NCBI GenBank assembly: GCA_902464635.1
Contig: CABQKC010000008.1
Coordinates: 1 to 64,000, forward strand
Direction: 5' to 3'
Length of the DNA stretch: 64,000 bases
Source of the DNA: an uncultured Caryophanales bacterium
GTDB lineage: Bacteria > Bacillota_I > Bacilli_A > RFN20 > CAG-826
Shown here: in pieces, positions 1 through 6,836 of the stretch
Position numbering within the stretch: position 1 is the first letter of the stretch
How the letters are laid out: the number at the start of each line of letters is the position of its first letter
Translations under genes and position numbers: made by a program
Notes under the pieces: model-generated
What the model was told of the DNA's origin: nothing
What the model saw: only the letters and a program-made list of their open reading frames with translations
The model's database searches: none

Positions 1-39
1 ACTAATCTTACTAGGAATCCTGCCTTTTTTCATCCGCGC

Positions 40-83
40 GACCCCTAGGGGTCTTGTGCTAAATGCCTTCAAGAAAGGCATTT
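40..83. other. Two inverted repeats at the left edge (palindrome 40-53; hairpin 61-83)
   Basis: Positions 40-53 are a perfect 14-bp palindrome, GACCCCTAGGGGTC. Positions 61-83 form a hairpin with 9-bp arms AAATGCCTT/AAGGCATTT and a 5-nt loop. Only three T residues follow on the plus strand, so it is not a classical terminator. It lies about 35 bases before the first gene and could end an upstream transcript or act in the leader of the kinase gene. Nothing else is recognisable in the first 117 bases. Confidence 0.45.
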
Positions 84-117
84 ACACAACATTCTGGATA
101 CTTCCTAAGATAGAAAC

Positions 118-2016
118 ATGTCTAGTAAAAGATTAGGAATTATTTTGTCATCAATCATTACTTTTTTAATGGTTTTTAGTGTCGGCATTTGTTGTTTTTT
201 CCTAATAAAAAGCGATGACAACATGAATTCAAAGCAAGGCATTCCAGATATGGTTGGGACTAGCCTTAATTTTGAAGGTTATGAAATAGATAATAGATAT
301 GTAAAGCAGCATATGAAAGGGGAATATGAATTCTTCTATAACAAATGGATTATTGAAGATAATTATGAAGGTAGCCCTGATGCTTTAGTAAATGTTCCCC
401 ATCATTATAAAGACACGATTATAAATGGAAATAGACTCGATAATACCGGTTTTTCTTCATATAGGATGTATGTAAAAGGATTAAAAAGAGGAACCAAGAT
501 CTGGCTAATGAACAATAATTTTATAGGGGGATTCTATGCCTATATAAATAAAGAGCTTGTATTGAAATATGGTTCCCATAATAAAACCGGTAATGCGACT
601 AGTAACGGAGGGGATGACTTGACTTTGACTTATGTAGTTAAAGATGAATCTCCAATCGAAATCGTATTTGAGGTATCTAGTTCTAGCCAAGGAGGATTAA
701 CTAGTCCTGCTAGACTTTGTGTTTCTACTTTGGAATCTAACCCCACTTCTCCAAACCTAACAAATAACATCGGTTTTGTTACTTTAGGAGTCATATTTTC
801 CTTATTCATATTTTCTTTTGTAATTAATCTAGGTATTAAAAGAAAAGAATTCTCCTTTAGCATCCTTATGTTCCCGATAATCCTGATAACGACTTTTTCA
901 GTCGGGGTATATTGGAGATTATTAACTTTCCTAAAGACAAATCATTTTAACTATGCCCTTGAGTTTAATCTTATCTCTTATACCTTACTTATATTTGCCC
1001 TTTTCTATCATCTAGTTAAGACAAAGAAAATCGATTTCTCTATCATACATCTATCTTTTCTAGTTCTTTCCAGTGTGACAAGCATCATTTTGTTTTATGT
1101 ATTAATGGGTACCTTTTATCAAATAATACCGATGATGTTAATCGTTCTTAGCCTTCTCTCTTTTGCTCCACTTCTAGCTAAAGATATCAAGGAAAAGAAA
1201 GTAAATATCGTCTATTTGTTATTTATTTCTTCTTTAACAATATTTGCAACATGCACATTCTTTGATTTAGAAAACATGATGTTAGCGGGTCTAGAGCAAT
1301 CTACTTCCTATATCCTTTTCCCTCTTATTATCTGCGTGATTGTCTTATATCGATTAGCAACTCTAGATAAAGACAAGAAGCTTATTCATGCCTTAGAAAT
1401 AGAAAAGAAACAAAACCAAATAAAAGCAGATGCCTTAAAATCCCAGATAAAACCTCATTTCATATTCAATTGCTTGTCTGCCATACAGGCTACATATAAA
1501 AAAGATCCTCAAAAAGGAGAGAAATTATTAACTGATTTTTCTATCCACCTAAGAAACAATGTAGATGCCTCTACTTATGATACGATTCCTTTTTCGCGCG
1601 AATTATCTAATATCCTTAACTATATAGAATTAGAAAATGCAAGAAAGAATAAGAAAGTAGATGTATTGTTTGATATAGGCGATTTTGAATTTGATTTGCC
1701 AATGCTTTGCTTAGAACCTTTTGTAGAAAATGCCTTCAAATATTCTAAAGTCGAAGATAAAGAAAATGGTTATATCCAAATAAAGACATATAAAGACAAG
1801 AAGAATTACAATGTCTTGATTTCAGATAACGGGATTGGCTTTGATAAATCAAAAATAAAACCTAATTCAGTCGGAATTAAAAATGCGAAAGAAAGGCTAG
1901 AGTTAATTAGCAAGGCAAAGGTAAAAATCGAATCTAAAATCGGAAAAGGTACAAACGTCATTGTTTCTTTTCCTATAAATAAGAAGGAGAAAATAGATGC
2001 AGATAGTAGTTGTTGA
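118..2016 (+). CDS. 7TM (DISM-type) sensor histidine kinase
   Basis: Membrane sensor kinase of 632 residues. An N-terminal membrane segment (about 7-29) is followed by an extracellular region (about 30-215) with the pattern of the 7TMR-DISM extracellular jelly-roll domain (GGFYAYINKELVLKYGS), which often binds carbohydrates. About seven hydrophobic segments span roughly 219-415. The cytosolic part is a LytS/YehU-type His_kinase domain with the phosphoacceptor in IKPHFIFN (His447) and an HATPase domain (N box VENAFKYS, Asn538; SDNGIGF G box). The stop overlaps the response regulator start by 20 bases, so they form an operon and should signal together. The ligand is unknown; a sugar or cell-wall fragment is an inference from the ectodomain and neighbourhood. 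No strong ribosome site precedes ATG118. Confidence 0.85.
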   Translation: MSSKRLGIILSSIITFLMVFSVGICCFFLIKSDDNMNSKQGIPDMVGTSLNFEGYEIDNRYVKQHMKGEYEFFYNKWIIEDNYEGSPDALVNVPHHYKDTIINGNRLDNTGFSSYRMYVKGLKRGTKIWLMNNNFIGGFYAYINKELVLKYGSHNKTGNATSNGGDDLTLTYVVKDESPIEIVFEVSSSSQGGLTSPARLCVSTLESNPTSPNLTNNIGFVTLGVIFSLFIFSFVINLGIKRKEFSFSILMFPIILITTFSVGVYWRLLTFLKTNHFNYALEFNLISYTLLIFALFYHLVKTKKIDFSIIHLSFLVLSSVTSIILFYVLMGTFYQIIPMMLIVLSLLSFAPLLAKDIKEKKVNIVYLLFISSLTIFATCTFFDLENMMLAGLEQSTSYILFPLIICVIVLYRLATLDKDKKLIHALEIEKKQNQIKADALKSQIKPHFIFNCLSAIQATYKKDPQKGEKLLTDFSIHLRNNVDASTYDTIPFSRELSNILNYIELENARKNKKVDVLFDIGDFEFDLPMLCLEPFVENAFKYSKVEDKENGYIQIKTYKDKKNYNVLISDNGIGFDKSKIKPNSVGIKNAKERLELISKAKVKIESKIGKGTNVIVSFPINKKEKIDADSSC

Positions 2017-2776
2017 TGATGAAAAAGAATCATTATATATGTTTTCGTCGCATGTCATTGATAAGGCAAATATCCAAATGCAGCTGTTTCAAAAAGATTA
2101 TCAAGCTGCCTTGGATTATATTAAGACCCATGATGTCTATGCAGCATTTTTAGATATAGTCATGCCAGATATGAACGGGATAGATTTTGCTTTGAAAATA
2201 ATTAAGTTGAAACCTAATATCAAAATCATATTCATAACTGGCTATTTCCAAAATATCGAAGAAATTAAATCCAAATTGAAGGATAACCTATTCGCATTTT
2301 GTTATAAGCCTTATAAAAAAGAGACAATGGATAGCATCCTTGTAAAACTATTAGAAAAAGATAAGGCCAAGATATATTTCCAGACATTCTCCCATTTTGA
2401 TTGCTATGTTAATGATGTCTTGCTTGATTTTGACCGTGCGAAAGCAAAAGAATTACTAGCCTTGCTTGTTTATAGAAGAGGTGGCGAAGTTTTAATGGAA
2501 GAAGCCATAACCCAATTATGGCCAGAAAAAGATCCTAAATATTCCAAGAAGCTATATAGGGATGCCTTATGTAGGCTACGTCTAGCCTTAAGGAAATTTG
2601 ATATAGAACATATCCTAAATGCAAAAAGAGGAAGAATAAGCTTGAATACTAAATGGTGTTCATCCGATTATTGGGATTATCTAGATGGCAAGAATAATTC
2701 GTTCCATGGGGAATTCCTTCGTCCTTATGAATGGAGTTGTGATGAAGAAAATTATCTTTTAAGCATGGCAAAATAA
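1997..2776 (+). CDS. Response regulator with SARP/BTAD-like winged-helix output domain
   Basis: Response regulator of 259 residues. The receiver domain (about 1-120) has the acidic pair D7-D8, phosphoacceptor Asp53 (FLDIVMPDMNG), Thr81 and Lys104. After a short linker, residues about 125-225 resemble the winged helix of SARP/DnrI activators (conserved LLALLVYRRG, ITQLWPE, LRLALRKF blocks), but the long helical BTAD repeat region usually found in that family is largely missing. It overlaps the preceding 7TM kinase gene by 20 bases and is probably its cognate regulator. Targets cannot be read from the sequence; the nearby glycan operon on the opposite strand is one possibility. Confidence 0.82.
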   Translation: MQIVVVDDEKESLYMFSSHVIDKANIQMQLFQKDYQAALDYIKTHDVYAAFLDIVMPDMNGIDFALKIIKLKPNIKIIFITGYFQNIEEIKSKLKDNLFAFCYKPYKKETMDSILVKLLEKDKAKIYFQTFSHFDCYVNDVLLDFDRAKAKELLALLVYRRGGEVLMEEAITQLWPEKDPKYSKKLYRDALCRLRLALRKFDIEHILNAKRGRISLNTKWCSSDYWDYLDGKNNSFHGEFLRPYEWSCDEENYLLSMAK

Positions 2777-2781
2777 AGACA

Positions 2782-2809
2782 ATTAACTGGAAACAAATAA
2801 GGGTATAAT
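2782..2809 (+). promoter_or_regulatory. Candidate promoter of the HipA-like gene
   Basis: A perfect TATAAT (2804-2809) lies 16 bases after a weak -35 (TTAACT, 2782-2787). The predicted transcription start (about 2816) falls inside the upstream copy of the 35-bp repeat, so that repeat could act as an operator. Confidence 0.5.
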
Positions 2810-2812
2810 CGT

Positions 2813-2847
2813 ATTAACAAATAACATCATTGCGAATTTTGTTAACT
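2813..2847. repeat. 35-bp repeat, upstream copy flanking the HipA-like gene
   Basis: Matches positions 4161-4195 at 34 of 35 bases in the same orientation. The unit is itself an imperfect dyad with 8-bp arms TTAACAAA and TTTGTTAA separated by 16 bases. It sits over the predicted transcription start and ends 17 bases before the start codon. Confidence 0.9.
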
Positions 2848-2864
2848 TTTAATACAATGGTTTC

Positions 2865-4172
2865 ATGGATACCATATTTGATTTAATACATAGGCAAAAT
2901 GAACTTCCAAAAGGGAATATCTATAAGAAGGTAATCAAAAATAATACCTATTTTTATCATCAATATAGGGAAAACGGGAAGAATTACTCTATTAAATTAA
3001 ATAATGATGAAATCGCGCCGTTAAAAGAACAAATAGAAGAAAGAAAAGTAATAGAAAAGAATATAAAAGCATTACTAAAAAACGGGAATAGGGAAATTGA
3101 ATTATCCACGTTTGCAAAAGAATATACTGGTTATGTAATGTCAGGGAATATCGTTGTTGCTGAATTTAATAAAGGAGTATTAGTCCCCCCTACCCATAAA
3201 CTATGTCCCTTAGTGATAAAAAGAACTAATTCTATCTATGAATTCTTAAAAAGTAGATCTATAGATAGTGGAAGAACAAACTCTAGATTGCTTAGAAAAG
3301 TTTTAAACATAAATGTAAAAGACGATACATTGGTATCTTTATGTTCTTATGCCGCTTCTATTAGTGATAATTACTGGTTTAAGCCGAAACATAGCAAGCT
3401 TAAATATGAAGATATCTCATTTAATAATGACATCTTTTTCGATACGGCTTTAAAAGGGATAATAACCATTTATCCTAAAAAGCTAATCATAACCCCCGAA
3501 TTAACTACAAATGGAAGTTATGAAAAGGGATGGAGAAATATAGATGGAAATTGGTGGTTATATAAGGTCGGGACAGTAAATGAAAGATATTCTGAAGTAT
3601 TTTATTCACGCTTGTTTGAAAAGCTAAACCTGCCGACTGCCCATTATGAAATTGATGGAAATTACATAAGAACTGCTAATTTTGCTAAAGGGGTAAATTT
3701 TGAACCAATGGTATCTTTGGTTGGGGATAACGAAGATATCGAATACATTTATGACACCCTTAATAAAATCAATCATCAAATTGCCTTGGATTATCTTAGG
3801 TTAATTACCTTTGATGTAGTCTTAAATAATGTTGATAGGCATAATGAAAACTGCGGAATACTTAGAGACAAAGAAACTGGAGAAATAATTTCACTCGCGC
3901 CTAATTACGATGATAATCTTTCATTAATCAGCAGGAACACCACTTTAATCGCGACAGAGCAAGAAGGATTCTTAAGTCTATTCCTTAAAACAATAAGAAA
4001 ATCCAAAAAGATAAAAGAGGGGTTAAAAGAAATCGAATTCCCTATTATTACTTCAAATTTATTAAGATCTATACATGAAGAAATCGGACTAGAAATAGAG
4101 GTTGACTTCGAAACAATCGAAAGATACATAATGTTTAGATATGAAACCATAATAAAAGCAATTAACAAATAA
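2865..4172 (+). CDS. HipA-like serine/threonine kinase, orphan (no HipB)
   Basis: 435 residues. The first ~60 residues (LPKGNIYKKVIKNNTYFYHQ, followed by YRENGK and a charged helix) resemble the small DUF6788-type domain seen in many Firmicutes proteins. The C-terminal half carries HipA-family kinase motifs: a catalytic-loop block NNVDRHNENCG (Asp324, Asn329) and a metal-binding block NYDDN (Asp349-Asp350). HipA toxins phosphorylate translation factors and normally follow a HipB antitoxin gene; no such gene is adjacent, so this may be a solitary or phage-derived kinase. There is no evident ribosome site. The last three codons and stop lie inside the downstream 35-bp repeat. Confidence in the fold is fair; the target is unknown. 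Confidence 0.72.
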   Translation: MDTIFDLIHRQNELPKGNIYKKVIKNNTYFYHQYRENGKNYSIKLNNDEIAPLKEQIEERKVIEKNIKALLKNGNREIELSTFAKEYTGYVMSGNIVVAEFNKGVLVPPTHKLCPLVIKRTNSIYEFLKSRSIDSGRTNSRLLRKVLNINVKDDTLVSLCSYAASISDNYWFKPKHSKLKYEDISFNNDIFFDTALKGIITIYPKKLIITPELTTNGSYEKGWRNIDGNWWLYKVGTVNERYSEVFYSRLFEKLNLPTAHYEIDGNYIRTANFAKGVNFEPMVSLVGDNEDIEYIYDTLNKINHQIALDYLRLITFDVVLNNVDRHNENCGILRDKETGEIISLAPNYDDNLSLISRNTTLIATEQEGFLSLFLKTIRKSKKIKEGLKEIEFPIITSNLLRSIHEEIGLEIEVDFETIERYIMFRYETIIKAINK

Positions 4173-4195
4173 CATCCTTGCGAATTTTGTTAACT
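4161..4195. repeat. 35-bp repeat, downstream copy overlapping the HipA-like stop codon
   Basis: Same orientation as 2813-2847 with one mismatch (A to C at repeat position 17). It encodes the last codons ATT AAC AAA and the TAA stop of the kinase gene, then runs into the 21-base gap before the convergent YesL-like gene. Confidence 0.9.
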
Positions 4196-4216
4196 CAAAA
4201 AAAGAGCTTTTATTAG

Positions 4217-5035
4217 TTATTTCCCAGCATCTTTCTGCTTGAATAAACCCTTCTCAAATATGTCAGGATAGTATTCCTTATTAATTGAAATATCGAAAAT
4301 ATAATTAAAATAAATAACATCAAAAATTAACACGAATGGATTAATTAAGATAAAATACAAGAATAAACACGCAGACAAAATAACGACGTTGCTTATCAAG
4401 AAAAGAAGAATTGGCGCTAAATTAATTAACGAAACTAACAAAACTCTAAAATAATTCTTTATAAAAACCAATAGACTGTTATGAAAATAGTCCTTTATGG
4501 AATTTGAATATACAGATATTTGATTAACTAAAACCATTAGATATGGAAAGAAAACAAAAACAAGAGTTCCAACTGCAATTCCTTTAAACGCAATGTGGGC
4601 CGTAGGAAATAAACAAACCGAAATATTAAGAAAAAATAATATAGAAAAGATAAATATCGCTAAAAGCAAAGGAAGAAAAGACTCTTTAATACCTTGCACA
4701 AGATCATCCTTCAAGAAAATTGGTTCTTCATACGAAAGGTGTTTAAGGTTTTTCAGGATTCCACCAAGAGGAATGCTAATTATCAAGATAGAAATAGAGG
4801 CAACAAGAAAAAAGAACAAGTTAGAAACGAAAAATTGATAGTTATCATTGCTTGATAAAACAAATACACGTCTTAATACTAAAATTGCAAGGAAAGGCAA
4901 TATAGATAGGAAAAAGAAGAAACCCAATAGAATAAGCAAACGCCACCGCTGCTTTATCACATCAAAAAACAACTCCACTCTATTAGAAGGAAGCGTTGAA
5001 CTACTTTTTGTTTTTTGTGCTTTTTTCTTTCTCAT
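4217..5035 (-). CDS. YesL/DUF624-like integral membrane protein (module copy 1)
   Basis: 272 residues with about six hydrophobic segments. The start block NRVELFFDVIKQRWR and the interior FLKDDLVQGIKESF match the DUF624/YesL pattern in which a short amphipathic loop between membrane helices carries an F-x-K/G-x-K-x-N/S-type motif. Its paralogue at 46232-47134 shares the opening NRVE block, the GIKE loop and the C-terminal Y-P-x-x-x-x-K-G segment. It is the last gene of a roughly 22.7-kb minus-strand operon and overlaps its upstream neighbour by 4 bases. YesL proteins often sit beside carbohydrate ABC transporters, but their biochemical role is unknown. Confidence 0.7.
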   Translation of the reverse strand: MRKKKAQKTKSSSTLPSNRVELFFDVIKQRWRLLILLGFFFFLSILPFLAILVLRRVFVLSSNDNYQFFVSNLFFFLVASISILIISIPLGGILKNLKHLSYEEPIFLKDDLVQGIKESFLPLLLAIFIFSILFFLNISVCLFPTAHIAFKGIAVGTLVFVFFPYLMVLVNQISVYSNSIKDYFHNSLLVFIKNYFRVLLVSLINLAPILLFLISNVVILSACLFLYFILINPFVLIFDVIYFNYIFDISINKEYYPDIFEKGLFKQKDAGK

Positions 5036-5640
5036 ATTTCTATAATCGATTTAACAATATCAAAAATTCCATCGTGTACGGAATTATTTAATTCCCCTCC
5101 ATGGAGGCTAGATGCTGATATAAAAAGATAATAAGAGCATTCTTCATATTTTATGTAATCAATAAGACCCCCTTTCTTTGATTCAAAATCGTATATTTTG
5201 ATCCCATACTTTTTGCCGTTGTTCTCAAAGAAAGAGCAAGAAGACAAATCCATATATTTATTAATCACATCTAGTTTTAGTTCAGCATATTTTGCAATGT
5301 TGGATGTAAATGCGCCTATAGCAAAAATCGATTCAGGAATAATAGTAATATCCATGCTCCCGAGTGTATTTACATAATAAGTTAAAAATGTGTTGCTATT
5401 AGATTCATAACACGAAGCCTCTATTTGATAGATATAGTCTTGTTTTCCTTTTGAAACATAATCTACAAGCCTTGAGGTATCACACTCTTTTGCGCCTATT
5501 AACATTTCGACTTTATTCTCTTTTCTTGGAGAAGAAAGGGTTGCAAAAAGAATAGAAAGCAAAACTACCATCAAAAGGCTTAGAAATATAGAAGGCAAAA
5601 CCGCCTTTTTAATCTGACCACTATAATTAATCTTTTTCAT
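5032..5640 (-). CDS. Membrane-anchored extracellular protein of the ATPase/YesL module (copy 1)
   Basis: 202 residues from ATG5640; an in-frame TTG 12 bases upstream is less likely. One N-terminal membrane helix (about 15-35) is followed by an outward-facing domain of ~160 residues. The blocks KVEMLIGAKECD, GSMDITIIPESIF and KKYGIKIYD align with the 206-residue protein at 47121-47741. The 'dITIIPES' segment recalls one half of a type II solute-binding fold, but the protein is too short to be a complete binding protein. Function unknown. It overlaps the preceding gene by 14 bases and the YesL-like gene by 4. Confidence 0.6.
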   Translation of the reverse strand: MKKINYSGQIKKAVLPSIFLSLLMVVLLSILFATLSSPRKENKVEMLIGAKECDTSRLVDYVSKGKQDYIYQIEASCYESNSNTFLTYYVNTLGSMDITIIPESIFAIGAFTSNIAKYAELKLDVINKYMDLSSCSFFENNGKKYGIKIYDFESKKGGLIDYIKYEECSYYLFISASSLHGGELNNSVHDGIFDIVKSIIEI

Positions 5641-6106
5641 AAGCCACCACAAATGAATACGAAGTAATCAGTGTTACTTCTTCTTTTTCTTTGAAAGGCA
5701 ATTCCTCGAGATTGCAGTCAAAATAGACAACCCATGTATCTATTTTGTCCTTTAAAACAATTTCTAACCCCTTGCCAAAAGAAGGTAAAGACACAATGCC
5801 GCCAATTGATGAAATAACACCCTTGCACTTTACTCTTTCACCATAATAAACGTGTTTCAAATGTTTCAGTTCTTTTTTAAAAGGAATGAACAAGCCAAAC
5901 ATGCACAAAGAAAACAAAAAGAATAAAATCGTAGAAATAACAATGCTTAAAGGCAAAAGGATACCCTTATTCAAATAATTAATAAAAAGAGAAAAAAGAA
6001 AAACGCATAAAAGGAATGCTAATAGCAAAGCCAAAGAAACAAGAAGAGACAATTTAGTTTTTCTGCTATATATCCTTATAAAATCTTCATATGGCACTTT
6101 AATCAT
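5627..6106 (-). CDS. Two-TM membrane protein of the ATPase/YesL module (copy 1)
   Basis: 159 residues if ATG6106 is the start (a TTG at 6121 is alternative). Two adjacent hydrophobic segments occupy about residues 20-80; the remaining ~80 residues look like a soluble beta-rich domain that should face the cytosol. The paralogue at 47734-48213 is also 159 residues with the same layout, which supports both start choices. It overlaps the ATPase stop by 8 bases, implying coupled translation. No family is recognised. Confidence 0.55.
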   Translation of the reverse strand: MIKVPYEDFIRIYSRKTKLSLLVSLALLLAFLLCVFLFSLFINYLNKGILLPLSIVISTILFFLFSLCMFGLFIPFKKELKHLKHVYYGERVKCKGVISSIGGIVSLPSFGKGLEIVLKDKIDTWVVYFDCNLEELPFKEKEEVTLITSYSFVVAYEKD

Positions 6107-6833
6107 ATTTTTCACTTTCAAAATAAGGTTTAAGCTCCGAATTTAATAATTTGCTCGCTTCCTTTGGCGTGCAACTATATTTTATTTTCCCTTCTTCAAT
6201 TACATAAATGGTATCAGCAAGAGATGTCGCTTCTTTTAGAGAGTGAGTTACATAAATAACAGTAGAATCAAATGTGCGCAAAACATTTTTTAACAAATGC
6301 CTGGCGCGATTTCTATTAACTTCGTCCAAATTGGCTAATGGTTCATCAAAAAGAGCAATTTCCGGCCTTTTAACAATTGCCCTAGCAATACATGCTCTTT
6401 GCAATTCCCCTAAAGAGACTTGCTTTGGTTTTCTGCTAAGCAAAGCAAAAATATCCAGTTGTCTAGAAACGTCATATACGCGTTGCTTTATTTCTTCCTT
6501 TTCGGCACCGGCTAATTTTAAAGGATATGCAATGCTATCAAAAAGCGTCATATGGGGATACATAGAAAAATTTTGACTTACATAAGATAGATTCCTGTCT
6601 TTTGGAGGCACCCCTTTCATCTCTTCAGTAGAAAACAATATATTTCCCTTATACTTAAAATCTAAACCTGCCAAAAGTCTTAATAATGTGGTTTTGCCAG
6701 AGCCAGAAGATCCTAGTATCGCACTAATTTTTCCATTGCAAAATAATGCATTTAAATTATCTAGCGCTAATACATTCATTCCTTTTTCACCTTTATAGGA
6801 ATAACTTAGATTTTTAATTTCAATTGTAGGCAT
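6099..6833 (-). CDS. ABC transporter ATPase, minimal NBD (module copy 1)
   Basis: 244 residues. Walker A GSSGSGKT (41-48), Q-loop SQNFSMYPHMT, signature VSLGELQRA (divergent from LSGGQ), Walker B IALFDEP, and the H-loop VTHSLKEA are all present, so it should hydrolyse ATP. It resembles the NBD of MalK/UgpC importers but stops before the regulatory TOBE domain. It begins three bases after the DUF6259-like gene and leads the four-gene module. Operon 1 also encodes a full MalK-type ATPase at 25421-26956, so this ATPase probably serves the module and not the MalFG importer; that assignment is inference. Confidence 0.85.
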   Translation of the reverse strand: MPTIEIKNLSYSYKGEKGMNVLALDNLNALFCNGKISAILGSSGSGKTTLLRLLAGLDFKYKGNILFSTEEMKGVPPKDRNLSYVSQNFSMYPHMTLFDSIAYPLKLAGAEKEEIKQRVYDVSRQLDIFALLSRKPKQVSLGELQRACIARAIVKRPEIALFDEPLANLDEVNRNRARHLLKNVLRTFDSTVIYVTHSLKEATSLADTIYVIEEGKIKYSCTPKEASKLLNSELKPYFESEKYD

Positions 6834-6836
6834 ATG

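Noticed and set aside
2813..4195. The 35-bp repeats as integron attC sites around a gene cassette
   Set aside because: The ends do not fit the RYYYAAC and GTTRRRY core rules, and no integrase gene is present. They are kept only as repeats of unknown function.
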